A DNA stretch of 64,000 nucleotides from Polaribacter sp. NJDZ03 (GCF_019263805.1 NZ_CP079195.1:747501-811500), one strand, 5' to 3'; positions 26,877 through 36,769 are shown, counted from the stretch's first letter. A program made the numbers and translations. Notes: a model not told the origin generated them from the letters alone.

Positions 26877-27956
26877 TTGTACGCAATTTTAGATATTGAA
26901 ACCACAGGAGGAAAATTTAATGAAGAAGGCATCACGGAAATTGCTATCTATAAATTTGACGGGCACACTACAGTAGATCAATTTATTAGCTTAGTAAATC
27001 CAGAAAAACCCATACAAGAATTTGTTGTAAAACTTACGGGCATTAATAATAAAATGCTTAAAAATGCACCCAAATTCTATGAAGTTGCTAAACGTATTAT
27101 AGAAATTACTTCAGATTGTATTTTAGTGGCTCATAATACCACTTTCGATTATAGAATTTTAAGTACAGAATTTGATCGATTAGGGTACGACTTTAATAGA
27201 AATACTTTGTGTACGGTAGAATTAAGTCAGAAATTAATTTTAGACCAACCTTCTTACAGTTTAGGAAAACTTACCAAATCTTTAGGTATACCTATTACAG
27301 ATAGACATAGAGCTTCTGGAGACGCCTTGGCAACCGTACAATTATTTAAGTTACTGTTAGAAAAAGACACAAATAAAAGTATTATACAAAGTTCTATTAA
27401 ATACTTTGATAGAAGACATCAAAAACAAAAACTAAGAAGTTTAATAGAAGAAATACCAACGGTACAAGGTGTGTATTACATTCATGATAAAGAAGGTAGA
27501 GTTCTTTTTATTGGAAAAGGAAAGAATATTAAATCGGAAGTAAATAACCTCTTTTTAAAAGTAACAAAAAGAGCTGTTAAAATTCAGGAAAGAGCACAAT
27601 CTATCTCCTTTGACAAAACAGGTAATGAACTTTTTACCCGTTTAAAATATGCTATTGAATTAGATACATTAACGCCTAAGTTTAACTTTAAAAAGAGTCC
27701 CAAAATTATTAATCAAGACTTTAACAATGAGAATTTTATGATCATTGAAAAAGGAAGAGAAGTAGAAGAAAATGCGGTAATTTTAATAGAAAATAACGAG
27801 GTTTTTGGTTGTGGTTATACAAACTTAAGTAACCAAGAAAGTAAGTTAGATATTTTAAAAAAAATATTAACTCCTATTGAAAACAAGGTACAAGCAAAAA
27901 ATATTATCAAAAATTACATCAACAAAAATAAAGTACAGAAAATTATTAGATTATAA
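26877..27956 (+). CDS. DnaQ-like 3'-5' exonuclease fused to a GIY-YIG-like domain
   Basis: 359 residues from a TTG start; no ATG exists nearby and residues 2-11 are already the first exonuclease motif. DEDDh nuclease: D6/E8 (DIETTG), the HNTTFDYRIL motif with D91, and H144...D149 (HRASGDALAT). Residues ~195-275 resemble the GIY-YIG domain of UvrC/Cho-type nucleases (QGVYYIHDKEGRVLFIGKGK). The composition matches the Bacteroidota protein annotated as exonuclease / UvrC N-terminal fusion. Likely a DNA repair nuclease in the cytosol. 23 bp after yggS, so possibly cotranscribed. Confidence 0.88.
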   Translation: MYAILDIETTGGKFNEEGITEIAIYKFDGHTTVDQFISLVNPEKPIQEFVVKLTGINNKMLKNAPKFYEVAKRIIEITSDCILVAHNTTFDYRILSTEFDRLGYDFNRNTLCTVELSQKLILDQPSYSLGKLTKSLGIPITDRHRASGDALATVQLFKLLLEKDTNKSIIQSSIKYFDRRHQKQKLRSLIEEIPTVQGVYYIHDKEGRVLFIGKGKNIKSEVNNLFLKVTKRAVKIQERAQSISFDKTGNELFTRLKYAIELDTLTPKFNFKKSPKIINQDFNNENFMIIEKGREVEENAVILIENNEVFGCGYTNLSNQESKLDILKKILTPIENKVQAKNIIKNYINKNKVQKIIRL

Positions 27957-28256
27957 ATAAAAATTTTAAACTTAGTAAACCTACTCTATATTAAAGATAA
28001 GGACCTCTTTCCTACTAAAGAACGAGATACTTTTACGGTTAAAAATTTTATACTGCCTAATATAAAAGTTGAATCTGTTATAATATATACTTACAGTGTT
28101 TTATCTCTCGATTTAAGTAGTAACGGTTTGGAGTTTCAATCTAAAATACCAAAGATTTAAAATTAGTTCTAGAAGAAATTATATTATGTTTATTATAGCG
28201 ATAATAAAATGCTTGCATATCAATTTTATTTAATAGATTAGCAGCAGATACATTTT
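27957..28256. other. Intergenic region with an open but startless frame
   Basis: 300 bp. The frame of the exonuclease gene stays open after its stop for about 68 codons (to ~28159: ...IKDKDLFPTKERDTFTV...) but has no start codon. It may be a decayed gene or chance. The promoter for the following sigma gene must lie in the last ~100 bp; I could not place it. Confidence 0.4.
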
Positions 28257-28787
28257 ATGAATTTAGAGCAACTAATTTTACAATTTCAACAAAAGGACGT
28301 AAAGGCCTATGAAAAACTATACAATATGTATTGTGATAGTATTTCTGGTATTGTAAATAACATTGTTAAAAATGATGACGTTGCGCAAGAAATTACACAA
28401 GATGTTTTTATAAAAGCTTGGAATAAAGCAGATACTTATTCTTCTAAAAAAGGCCGTTTTTTTACGTGGATACTAAACATTGCAAGAAATGCAGCTATAG
28501 ATTATACACGCTCTAAAAATTTTAAACAGTCTAAACAAAACCATAACGCAGATTTTTTCGTAGATATATTAGAGACCAGTGAAAGTTTAGATACTGCCAC
28601 TGATACAATTGGCTTAAAAGAGTTTGTTATCAAATTAGGAGACAAGTGTAAAGCAGTAATTGAATTATTATATTTTAAAGGGTTTACACAAAAAGAAGCC
28701 TCTGAAGAATTAGAAATGCCAATTGGCACCATTAAAACAAGAAATAGAAATTGCATAAGCGAATTACGCTCTATGCTTGGAGTTTAA
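28257..28787 (+). CDS. ECF sigma factor, SigK-like
   Basis: 176 residues. Region 2 (YEKLYNMYCDSISGIVNNI, EITQDVFIKAWNKADTY, GRFFTWILNIARNAAIDYTR) and region 4 (LGDKCKAVIELLYFKGFTQ, then HTH EASEELEMPIGTIKTRNRN). The following gene, 3 bp away, is an RskA-like anti-sigma factor, so the pair belongs to the SigK/RskA type and not to the FecI type found at 12.9 kb. Targets are not known; a candidate ECF promoter lies before the DUF4331 operon at 37.5 kb. Cytoplasmic. Confidence 0.93.
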   Translation: MNLEQLILQFQQKDVKAYEKLYNMYCDSISGIVNNIVKNDDVAQEITQDVFIKAWNKADTYSSKKGRFFTWILNIARNAAIDYTRSKNFKQSKQNHNADFFVDILETSESLDTATDTIGLKEFVIKLGDKCKAVIELLYFKGFTQKEASEELEMPIGTIKTRNRNCISELRSMLGV

Positions 28788-28790
28788 ATA

Positions 28791-29573
28791 ATGAATATAA
28801 AAGAATACATAACATCTGGAATTTTAGAACTGTATGTTGCAGGCTCGCTTTCTGAAAAGGAAAACGAGGAAGTGCATGCTAAAATTAAAGAATACCCAGA
28901 AGTTTTGGCCGAAGTTGTATCCATAGAAAAAGCAATTGCAAAATTAACTGCTGCTGCTAAAAAAGATGCTCCATATTCCTTTTCAGACATAAAAAATAAA
29001 TTGAAGGTTGAAGAACCAAAAGTAATCTCTATTACAAAACCGAAAACAAATTGGTTACAATATAGTGGTTGGGCAGCTTCTTTATTAATAGGAAGTGTTC
29101 TTATTTGGTCACTTACACAAAACAACCAACTTAAAGATCAGGTTGCTACAGAAAAACAACAATTAGAAGAACAAATAGACAAAGCTTCTAACAGTTTAGC
29201 AGCTGCAGAAAAATTAATTGACATCTTTAGAGATAAAGACATTGTTTCTGTACCGTTAGCGGGTCAAAAAGTATCTCCAACCTCTTATGCAAAGGTATAT
29301 TGGGATAAAAAAACAAAAAGTATTTATTTAGATGCTAAAGGATTGCCAGCACCTCCAAAAGGAAAGGTATACCAAGTTTGGTCTTTAAAATTAAATCCTT
29401 TAACACCAACAAGTTTAGGTACAATAGACACTTTTATGGCAGATACCAACAAAATATTTACCATAGAAAATGCTAACGAATCTGAGGCATTTGGTATTAC
29501 CTTAGAGCCTGCAGGTGGTAGTGTATCTCCTAATCTAGAGCAATTATATACTTTAGGTGCCGTAGTATCTTAG
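28791..29573 (+). CDS. RskA-family anti-sigma factor
   Basis: 260 residues: N-terminal sigma-binding zinc-less ASD-like part (ITSGILELYVAGSLSEKENEEV), one membrane helix at ~90-109 (YSGWAASLLIGSVLIWSL), a coiled-coil stretch (~112-140), and a periplasmic RskA domain (KVYWDKKTKSIYLDAKGLP, PPKGKVYQVWSL, FGITLEPAGGSVSPNLEQL). It holds the upstream sigma factor until a signal triggers proteolysis. Translationally close to the sigma gene (3-bp gap). Confidence 0.93.
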   Translation: MNIKEYITSGILELYVAGSLSEKENEEVHAKIKEYPEVLAEVVSIEKAIAKLTAAAKKDAPYSFSDIKNKLKVEEPKVISITKPKTNWLQYSGWAASLLIGSVLIWSLTQNNQLKDQVATEKQQLEEQIDKASNSLAAAEKLIDIFRDKDIVSVPLAGQKVSPTSYAKVYWDKKTKSIYLDAKGLPAPPKGKVYQVWSLKLNPLTPTSLGTIDTFMADTNKIFTIENANESEAFGITLEPAGGSVSPNLEQLYTLGAVVS

Positions 29574-29877
29574 GTTTATTATAATCATCATTTTTCTATA
29601 GTTTTCTTGATTAAAAAATAATCTTGTCATACTAAATTTGATTCAGCATCTCACCTATTGAAAGTCAACAACTTTATCAATATTAAAGAAATGTAGATTG
29701 ATAAGTTTACTACTTTTAAATAATCTTATCTAATAAACAGATGGTATATAAAAGCAGAATCATTCAAAAATACTAACTTTACCTTCTACTTATAATTTAT
29801 ACTTTATAGAATTTTTATACACTCTAAAATGTGTTAATTTTACGTGTCTTATAAAAGCTAAGAATAAACGAAAACAA
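29574..29877. other. Intergenic region with a repeat fragment
   Basis: 304 bp, no gene. It includes a GTCATACTAAATTTGATTCA-type repeat fragment (29625-29653) related to the element at 20389-20466. The remainder is AT-rich. Confidence 0.45.
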
Positions 29878-30627
29878 ATGTTTAGACATCAAGGTAAAAG
29901 CAGAACTTTAAAACATAATTTAAGAATTGCAACTATACTTTCTTTTGTAGCAGGAATTGTAAATGTGAGCGGTTATTTGGCATTTAAACAATTAACTACA
30001 AATGTTACAGGTCATTTTGCTTTGTTTATTTATGATGTTGCTAATTTTGATTTCTGGAAAGGCACCATTTACTTCCTCTATATTTTCTCTTTTTTATTTG
30101 GTTCGTTTTTATCTAGCTTTTTGATAGAAAAATATAGTGAAAACAAAAAACTGAATGTATTTGTATTACCTACAGTTATTGAATGTCTTGTTTTAATTTC
30201 TATAGGTCTTATTAGTAATATTATGGAATTAAAATATGCAAACCTACTTATCTGTTTGTTGCTTTTTGCAATGGGTTTACAGAATTCATTTGTAACTAAA
30301 ATATCTAACGCTGTTGTAAGAACTACACATTTAACGGGTTTGTTTACAGATTTAGGGATCGATCTTTCTTTATTGTGTTTTCCTAAATTGACAGCACAGA
30401 AAAAAAAATTAAAATCTAATATTAAACTTAGAACTTACATTATCCTCTTCTTTTTTGCAGGCGGTTTAACGGGGGGCTTTTTCTATTCTAAATTAGATTT
30501 AAAATTAAATACTTTAATTTTAGCAGCACTGTTTTTGTTAGCAAGCTTATTCTTTGATGATTTTAGGTATAAAATAATAAAAACGAGACGAAAATACCAT
30601 CAAAAAAGAAAATCCAATAACGTATAA
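29878..30627 (+). CDS. DUF1275 (YoaK-like) membrane protein
   Basis: 249 residues with about six membrane helices. The family signature is at the first helices (FVAGIVNVSGYLAFKQLTTNVTGHF) and the middle (FAMGLQNSFVTKISNAVVRTTHLTGLFTDLG). The C-terminal tail is very basic (KTRRKYHQKRK). DUF1275 proteins are inner-membrane transport-like proteins of unknown substrate. Single gene. Confidence 0.88.
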   Translation: MFRHQGKSRTLKHNLRIATILSFVAGIVNVSGYLAFKQLTTNVTGHFALFIYDVANFDFWKGTIYFLYIFSFLFGSFLSSFLIEKYSENKKLNVFVLPTVIECLVLISIGLISNIMELKYANLLICLLLFAMGLQNSFVTKISNAVVRTTHLTGLFTDLGIDLSLLCFPKLTAQKKKLKSNIKLRTYIILFFFAGGLTGGFFYSKLDLKLNTLILAALFLLASLFFDDFRYKIIKTRRKYHQKRKSNNV

Positions 30628-30919
30628 ACCTTAAGCTTCCCTCCAATTAAATGCATTCTTTAGAGAAATATAGTTAACTGCATAGAATTTTGTATAAAAC
30701 AAGTAATATGTATGGTTAAATTCAGTCTAAACCTATTTTAATAGTTTAATAGTTCTCGACTGCGCTCGAACTGACGATAACAAATTTAATCACTAAAAGA
30801 ATACAACAAGTTAAGCTAAATAAAGAGTAGATATTTATTTACCTACTTCTTTTTTTAAATTTTAAACAAAAAAAAGGCTTCCTAAAAAGAAAGCCTAAAC
30901 TAAAGAAAAAAGAATACTA
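30628..30919. other. Intergenic region with a dispersed palindrome
   Basis: No gene. GTTCTCGACTGCGCTCGAAC (30752-30771) is an imperfect palindrome of a kind widespread in Bacteroidota intergenic repeats. The minus-strand terminator at 30875-30896 lies at its right end. Confidence 0.45.
30875..30896 (-). terminator. Terminator of the small secreted protein gene
   Basis: AGGCTT (30875-30880) pairs with AAGCCT (30891-30896). On the minus strand the hairpin is followed by a long T-run, 24 bp beyond the stop at 30920. Confidence 0.7.
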
Positions 30920-31279
30920 TTAATTTTTTAATAACTCCTTTTGTAAAATTGCTTCATTAATATTTACTTTAATGTATTTATGGCTATTGAAAAATTTCTT
31001 TTTAGAAGCTAACTCAATGGTTGCAATTAAAGCTCCGTTTTTGCTTTCTTTGATTGACTTTATTTGAACTTTTTCTCCTTTTACATTTTTGTAATTTGCA
31101 AGTCCACCTTTTTTAATAATAAAGTTTGCTCTAGGAAAATTGATATGTTTATAATTGTTATTAATCACCTCTCCTACTACAAAAACATCTCCTACTTTGA
31201 TGTCTGAATTAGAATTTTGAGAATACATAATACTTGATAAAAAAACGAATAAAAAACTGAATAATAGGTTAAACTTCAT
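30920..31279 (-). CDS. Small secreted protein of unknown function
   Basis: 119 residues with a signal peptide (cleavage after SIMYSQ, residue ~21). The mature ~98 residues start with a beta-rich stretch (SDIKVGDVFVVGEVINN) and continue KIKSIKESKNGALIATIEL. No cysteines and no named domain recognised. Own terminator; probably monocistronic. Periplasmic or surface-exposed. Confidence 0.75.
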   Translation of the reverse strand: MKFNLLFSFLFVFLSSIMYSQNSNSDIKVGDVFVVGEVINNNYKHINFPRANFIIKKGGLANYKNVKGEKVQIKSIKESKNGALIATIELASKKKFFNSHKYIKVNINEAILQKELLKN

Positions 31280-31612
31280 AAGAAAAAAATATTAATATTA
31301 GTATATAATTCAAAAATAACTAAAATCTATAAAATTACAATATCAATAAAATAAGGAATATTTATTGTTGAATAATTAAAAATTATCCTATAAAATAAAC
31401 AAGTTTAGCAATATTTAAGTTTTCTCTAAACAATTAAACTTGCATAATTTTCAATTTATTTTAAGAAGTAATCCTTTATAAAAAATGTCACTTTTTTAAC
31501 TCACAATACACTAATAAACAACTGTTTAGATATTTGTTTTAAAAAAAACTATATTAGCTAAAGAAATAGTTTTGTATCTAAAATACCTTCAACCTATAAA
31601 AAAATCATATAA
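31280..31612. other. Divergent intergenic region
   Basis: 333 bp between a minus-strand and a plus-strand gene, so it should contain two promoters. It is very AT-rich and I could not single out a box pair. No ORF or repeat seen. Confidence 0.45.
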
Positions 31613-32419
31613 ATGAGAAATATAATCTTTTGTTTGCTGCTTATCACTATTACAATTGGATGTAAGAAAGAGATTGTTTATAATGATCCAATTCCTAAAC
31701 ATGATAGTTTAACCATTGCTTCTAAATTTGTACACGAAGACAGAATCATTAATATTTGGACACCACCAAATTACAACCAAACAGTAGATAGCTTTCCTGT
31801 TTTATATATGCCAGATGGCGGAATTAAAGAAGATTTTCCGCATGTAGCCAATACATTAGCTAAATTAATTAAAGAAAATAAAATACCTTCTTATATTTTA
31901 GTGGGCATAGAAAACACCAAACGAGGACGAGATTTATGTGGACCTACAAAAATTGAATATGATTTAAGTTATATACCGAATGCCGGTGGTGCAAACGACT
32001 TTAGAAATTTTATTAAAAATGAATTATTTATAGCAATCAATAAAAAATATAGAACAAGCAGTAGAAAGGCAATTATTGGCGAATCTTTAGCTGGTTTATT
32101 TGTGGTAGAAACCTTTCTCTTAGACAATAATATGTTTGATGCTTATATTGCAATAGATCCTTCTTTATGGTTTAATGAGAATTATTTAGTTGCTAATTTT
32201 AAAACGCTATTCAGTAACAATTATAACCATCAAAAAAAGCTTTGGTTTGCTAATTCTGATGCTACAGATATCTCTAAACACGCTAAAGAGTTAAATAACC
32301 AGTTAGAACAATCTAATAAAAACCTAATTTTTAAATATACAGATGCTTCTAACGAGCAACACAACACCATTTTTAGAGCTACCAAAGAAAAGGCATTAAT
32401 ATGGACATTAAATAACTAA
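31613..32419 (+). CDS. Esterase-family alpha/beta-hydrolase lipoprotein
   Basis: 268 residues. Lipoprotein signal with Cys at residue 17 (TITIGC). The fold is that of the putative esterase (EstD/Fes/IroE-like) family: RIINIWTPPNY, FPVLYMPDGG, nucleophile S158 in IIGESLAGLF, IDPSLWF as the acid-bearing region, and a C-terminal His in NEQHNT. Iron-siderophore esterases and antigen-85-like acyl hydrolases share this fold; a TonB receptor gene lies convergent to it, but this alone does not fix the substrate. Likely anchored in a membrane facing the periplasm. Confidence 0.85.
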   Translation: MRNIIFCLLLITITIGCKKEIVYNDPIPKHDSLTIASKFVHEDRIINIWTPPNYNQTVDSFPVLYMPDGGIKEDFPHVANTLAKLIKENKIPSYILVGIENTKRGRDLCGPTKIEYDLSYIPNAGGANDFRNFIKNELFIAINKKYRTSSRKAIIGESLAGLFVVETFLLDNNMFDAYIAIDPSLWFNENYLVANFKTLFSNNYNHQKKLWFANSDATDISKHAKELNNQLEQSNKNLIFKYTDASNEQHNTIFRATKEKALIWTLNN

Positions 32420-32456
32420 CCGAAACAACTTAGTAATATTTATTACAATCAATAAA

Positions 32457-32487
32457 AATGCCTATCACATTGCTGTGATAGACATTT
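32457..32487. terminator. Hairpin between convergent esterase and TonB-receptor genes
   Basis: Stem around CTATCACA (32462-32469) and TGTGATAG (32474-32481) with loop TTGC; the outer pairs AATG/CATT extend it with one mismatch. The T-run is short, so termination strength is uncertain. Confidence 0.6.
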
Positions 32488-32571
32488 CATCCAACTAAAA
32501 CTAACTAAAATTATACGCTATTTCCGCTAAAGTGGGAATTATAGTTTTATCTAAATTCTTATAAAACTCAA

Positions 32572-34803
32572 TTAAAACGTGTATGTTATTGTTGCTTTTG
32601 CAAAAAACGGTGTCCCTGGTGTAAAGTGAATTTCTTCTACAGAATCCGTTTCATTTTGTAACCTACTTTCTGTTGCAAACTGAGTTTCATTCCATTCTAC
32701 ATCAAAAATATTTTCTAATGCAATACCAAAAGTAACATCCTTATTTACTTTATAATTGATATTAAAATCACTCACTAAATATCCTTCTGCAGTAATAGAA
32801 TTATCTTCATTTGCTGCTCTATCTGCTAAATAACGGTAGCGCAAACCTCCAGAAAATTTACCTAAATCACTAAAAGACAAACCACCTGCCATTGTAAAAC
32901 TTGGCGCTAACGGAATGTAATCTTCACCATCTGCTGCTTCTAAACTTCTTGCATGCGTAAGTGTTGCATCTGTATCAAAATAAACTTGATCTGTTAATTG
33001 GTAACGAATTCCTAAATCCAATCCAAAACGCTCAGACTCTCCAGATGGTTCTACAATACCAGCATCTCCAACATATACAAATTCTTCTTCAGAAAACAAG
33101 TACCAAGCTGCTGTGTTTAACACTAAATTCTTAGTAGGTTTCCAAATATTCCCTAAATCTGCTCCGTACGCTCTAGGTAAAACTTTATCTGCATTTTCTT
33201 GTAAAACAACTCTTGCATCATTAGAATGAAAACCAATTCCAGATTTTAAAAACCACTGTAAGTTATCGTTCTGTGTATATAAAAAGTTCAATTTAGGGTT
33301 TACAATTGCCTTTGTTTTGCTCAATGTTTCATACGTTGTATTTAAAGCATCATTGTATAAAAACTTAAAATAATCTAAACGAACAGAAGGTGCTATTTTA
33401 AATTTTCCAATCTCAAATTCTGAGTTAAAAAATGCATATAAATTGGTTTGTTTTACATCTCCTAATTGAATATTATCTAATAATTCACTTCTATTTTTTG
33501 TATGCGATAATTCGTTATCAGCAATTAAATCGTAACGTAAACCAATACCTTTAGTGTACTTAGCCTCTACGTTTCCGTACTCTTTTGTGCTAATTATCTT
33601 TGCATTCATTCCATAAATACTTCTATCTTCAAATTGTTTAATTTGATCTCCGTTTATAGCATCGTCTAAAAAGAAGGTAAAATTAGAATACAATTCAAAA
33701 TCATATTTAGAATAAAATGTGTTTGCTTCTAAAATAGCACCATTATCTAACGTTTTTTGCAATTGTGCATTTAAGTTAGATCTAGAAGTAAATCCACCCT
33801 CTGTATCATCAATAGAACCAAAGCGGTTAATCAATCCGCTTTCTACGGCTCTAATTGGCACTTGACCAGAAGCATCCCAAGAACTTGTAAAATGAGACGC
33901 TGTTAATGTTAACTTATCTTTTCCGTTTAAAAACGTATTGTATTTTGCAAAAAGATTTAACCTGTTAAAGTTTTGTGGAGATTCGTAAGCACCATCAAAC
34001 TCTATATATTCTACAGCAACATAGGCATCGTTATTTTTAGAGTTTTCTAATAAATTAAACATACCAACAGTTCTTAGAGAGTTAAAATCTCCATAACCAA
34101 CAGATATCATACTTTTATCAATAGCTGTTTTTGTAGCAAAATTTACATAACCAGCCGTATTAAAATCTCCTTGATTTGCGTAATAAGGTCCTTTTCCAAA
34201 ATCTATTTTTTGTATGGTTTCTGGTATTACAAAATGCAAATCAGAATATCCTTGTCCGTGTGCATGAGAAACCATGTTTATTGGCATTCCGTCTACAGAA
34301 AGCGCAATATCTGTACCGTGATCAATATCAAAACCTCTTAAAAATATTTGTTCTGCTTTTCCACCACCAGCATGCTGGCCGATAAATAAACCAGGAACTT
34401 TTCTTAAAACTTCTTGAGAATTGTTTACCGGATTTACTTGTACATCTATATTTGTTAAGGTTTGTAAAGCATTTATTTCTTTACGCAAGACCAATTCTTC
34501 TAACTGAAAAACTTTTGTTGCTAGGTTTATGGTAATTCCGTTTTTTAAATCTTGCTCTGTAACTTTTAACGTCTTTGTACCAAAACCTAAAATACTTATT
34601 TGTAAAGTATTGTCTACAGCCGTTTTTTGAAGTATAAAACTACCTGCTTCGTTTGTATGTGTATGAACATTAGAGGTTTGATTTATAATATAAACATTTT
34701 CTAAAGGTTCATTTAGCGGATTTAAAACAATCCCTTTTAACTGCTGACCAAAAGAATGTAAACATAGTGTTATCGCAAAAAATAATAGTAATTTGTTTTT
34801 CAT
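32572..34803 (-). CDS. TonB-dependent outer-membrane receptor
   Basis: 743 residues. Signal peptide 1-19 (SFGQ), carboxypeptidase-D-like domain ~20-95 (KGIVLNPLNEPLENVYI), plug (VLRKVPGLFIGQHAGGGK, FLRGFDIDHGTDIALSVDGMPIN, SHAHGQGYSDLHFVIPE) and a barrel ending FFAKATITYTF. The DGMP(I/V)N...HGQG plug sequence is typical of receptors annotated CirA-like. It is the last gene of a four-gene minus-strand operon with two DUF4331-type proteins and a TPR lipoprotein, 20 bp after the TPR gene. The substrate is unknown. Confidence 0.93.
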   Translation of the reverse strand: MKNKLLLFFAITLCLHSFGQQLKGIVLNPLNEPLENVYIINQTSNVHTHTNEAGSFILQKTAVDNTLQISILGFGTKTLKVTEQDLKNGITINLATKVFQLEELVLRKEINALQTLTNIDVQVNPVNNSQEVLRKVPGLFIGQHAGGGKAEQIFLRGFDIDHGTDIALSVDGMPINMVSHAHGQGYSDLHFVIPETIQKIDFGKGPYYANQGDFNTAGYVNFATKTAIDKSMISVGYGDFNSLRTVGMFNLLENSKNNDAYVAVEYIEFDGAYESPQNFNRLNLFAKYNTFLNGKDKLTLTASHFTSSWDASGQVPIRAVESGLINRFGSIDDTEGGFTSRSNLNAQLQKTLDNGAILEANTFYSKYDFELYSNFTFFLDDAINGDQIKQFEDRSIYGMNAKIISTKEYGNVEAKYTKGIGLRYDLIADNELSHTKNRSELLDNIQLGDVKQTNLYAFFNSEFEIGKFKIAPSVRLDYFKFLYNDALNTTYETLSKTKAIVNPKLNFLYTQNDNLQWFLKSGIGFHSNDARVVLQENADKVLPRAYGADLGNIWKPTKNLVLNTAAWYLFSEEEFVYVGDAGIVEPSGESERFGLDLGIRYQLTDQVYFDTDATLTHARSLEAADGEDYIPLAPSFTMAGGLSFSDLGKFSGGLRYRYLADRAANEDNSITAEGYLVSDFNINYKVNKDVTFGIALENIFDVEWNETQFATESRLQNETDSVEEIHFTPGTPFFAKATITYTF

Positions 34804-34823
34804 ATTTTTAAAATTTTGCGAAT

Positions 34824-36119
34824 TTAGATATTTTTTATGTTAATTTCTGTTAAAGGACCTAACTCATATACAGCACCTAATAATTCTGTTTTTAAAACTC
34901 TAGCTTCTTCAATTTCACCATTCGCTTTTAATATCTGAGCGGTGTGCAATAATGCTTCTGGCTCAAAGGTTTTACCTATAACATAGTTTCTAGAAATTTC
35001 TAATGCTTTTTTAGCGTCTCCGTTCTTAAAATAAGACCATGCTAATAAATCATACGATTGTGCTGTTGGTCTTTCTGCTACTTCTTGTTGCGCTAATTTT
35101 AAAGCAATTTCTTTTTTAGTGTCATCATCTGCAAATAATAAAACATCGTATTTATGATACATTACACCGTAACTTTTATTGGCTACTTTTGCTACATATT
35201 TTTCAACCTCTATTTCTTTTTGCGCAGTATCTCCCATATATTCAGCTATTTCTGCTTTTAATAAGTGATAATCTGGCGCAGCATTTTCTTTGGTTACGGT
35301 TTCTAAAATACGCATTGCTTCTGCTGGGTTTCTTTCATAAGAAAAAACAATCCAAGCAATTCCTTTTTTAGCATAACTATCATTTTCATCTATTGCAAGT
35401 GCACTTAAATATGCATTATAAGAATCTTTAATTCTACCTGCATGCCCATAATAATCTGCAAGATTGGTATAACTCCACTGCATTAAATAAGTGTTTTTTG
35501 CAGATTTTGAAATCTCTAAAGATGCTTCTAAATATTTAATAGCATTGTCTAAGTTACCAATATGATCATTGTATTTAGAAAGTCTAATTAAATATTCGAA
35601 CTCTTTTAAATTTTTAACAATAGACAAGTATTCTTCAACCTTAGAGATATTCCCTAATTCTAAATACACATCTATTAATAAGTATTGTGTTTGTTGTAAA
35701 TTCTCTCCAATAGATTCCGCTTTTGTAGCCAAAGCAAGCGCTTCTTTAAAACGGTGTTGAGAAATGTAGTTTCTTGCCAAACTTCTTAAATAACCTGCGC
35801 TATTATAATTAGTTTGTTTATTGGCAATTAATAAGTTTTGTTCTGCTTCTTTTAGTGCATCAATATTACCTGTAATTTTAAACATGGTAGTATTTGCTGC
35901 AGCTAATTTTGCATTATAAGGATATTGGTTTGGTGTATTGTTTAGCTTTGTTTTCCAGAAATTAAATTCTGATGTTGAGTTTTCTAAAGCTTTATTGTTA
36001 TGCGTACTTAAATAACTATTGTAATCGTTAACGTTTGTTACCTGTTTGTTGGTATCTGTAGTGCAACTAGTTGCGATTGAAAAAGTTACAAATAATAAAA
36101 TTAGTTGGATAGATTTCAT
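34824..36119 (-). CDS. TPR-repeat lipoprotein
   Basis: 431 residues. Lipoprotein signal with Cys 19 (SIATSC). The rest is helical hairpins of tetratricopeptide type (e.g. YLRSLARNYISQHRFKEAL, AYLSALAIDENDSYAKKGIA, SYDLLAWSYFKNGDAKKAL), about ten repeats. TPRs mediate protein contacts; here the likely partners are the DUF4331 proteins or the receptor of the same operon. A terminator-like hairpin (36153-36188) lies before it, so its transcript level may differ from the upstream genes. Confidence 0.88.
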   Translation of the reverse strand: MKSIQLILLFVTFSIATSCTTDTNKQVTNVNDYNSYLSTHNNKALENSTSEFNFWKTKLNNTPNQYPYNAKLAAANTTMFKITGNIDALKEAEQNLLIANKQTNYNSAGYLRSLARNYISQHRFKEALALATKAESIGENLQQTQYLLIDVYLELGNISKVEEYLSIVKNLKEFEYLIRLSKYNDHIGNLDNAIKYLEASLEISKSAKNTYLMQWSYTNLADYYGHAGRIKDSYNAYLSALAIDENDSYAKKGIAWIVFSYERNPAEAMRILETVTKENAAPDYHLLKAEIAEYMGDTAQKEIEVEKYVAKVANKSYGVMYHKYDVLLFADDDTKKEIALKLAQQEVAERPTAQSYDLLAWSYFKNGDAKKALEISRNYVIGKTFEPEALLHTAQILKANGEIEEARVLKTELLGAVYELGPLTEINIKNI

Positions 36120-36152
36120 AATTTATATTTTTTAGTTAGTTTAATAATAAAA

Positions 36153-36188
36153 AAAACTGGCGCCTCTCTTAAGAATTGCGCCAGTTTT
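36153..36188 (-). terminator. Intra-operon hairpin between the DUF4331-like and TPR genes
   Basis: Perfect 11-bp stem AAAACTGGCGC (36153-36163) and GCGCCAGTTTT (36178-36188), 14-nt loop, with a T-rich tail on the minus strand. Probably a partial terminator that lowers expression of the TPR and receptor genes. Confidence 0.75.
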
Positions 36189-36199
36189 AAAATGACATT

Positions 36200-36769
36200 C
36201 TACCAAGGAGAAGCCAAATATGGAAAAGAAGTTAAAAATTCTTTATCATTTGCATCTACGTTATCATTAGAAAGAGTTGGGTTTTCAGAAAAATCTTCAC
36301 CACCAAAAATCAATAATAATTCAACTGTAATTACATCATCTGCTAAAGCTCTACCAGAAAGTGTATTTGCTGCAACACCATCATAAAATGTTGTTTTACC
36401 ATCTAAAGAAACATTTAAAACATCCGTAGCTAATAAACCTGTAAAAGCGGCAGCCTCTTGTCCTAATGCATTTTTATCTCCTTCATTTGCAAAAGCAGGG
36501 CTTAAACCTTTTAAATTTGTTTCAAACATTGGCTGAAACATTGCACTTTGCATAGAAGGAATAGTAGCATTAAAAGCATCTTTACTATCTGCAGAAACAA
36601 AAACAGTATTTATTGCTGGTCTACCCATTTGATCTTTTTGAGCATACGTTCCAGAAAAATCTGTCCCTGCTTCCATCATAGAAGTTGCGTCATCATCATT
36701 ATTACTACAACTCATTACTAAAAGAGAAAAAGCTGCTACTGCGATATATTTTATTTTATAAATTTTCAT
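36200..36769 (-). CDS. DUF4331-type lipoprotein, corresponding to the C-terminal half of the family
   Basis: 189 residues with a lipobox (LLVMSC, Cys 21). The conserved DUF4331 segment DQMGRPAINTVF lies at ~47-58 and LSGRALADDVITVELLL at ~137-153. The usual DUF4331 protein is more than twice this length; the N-terminal half is encoded by the preceding gene, which has its own export signal, so this is a split family member rather than a truncation. Function unknown; periplasmic or surface lipoprotein. Confidence 0.78.
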   Translation of the reverse strand: MKIYKIKYIAVAAFSLLVMSCSNNDDDATSMMEAGTDFSGTYAQKDQMGRPAINTVFVSADSKDAFNATIPSMQSAMFQPMFETNLKGLSPAFANEGDKNALGQEAAAFTGLLATDVLNVSLDGKTTFYDGVAANTLSGRALADDVITVELLLIFGGEDFSENPTLSNDNVDANDKEFLTSFPYLASPW

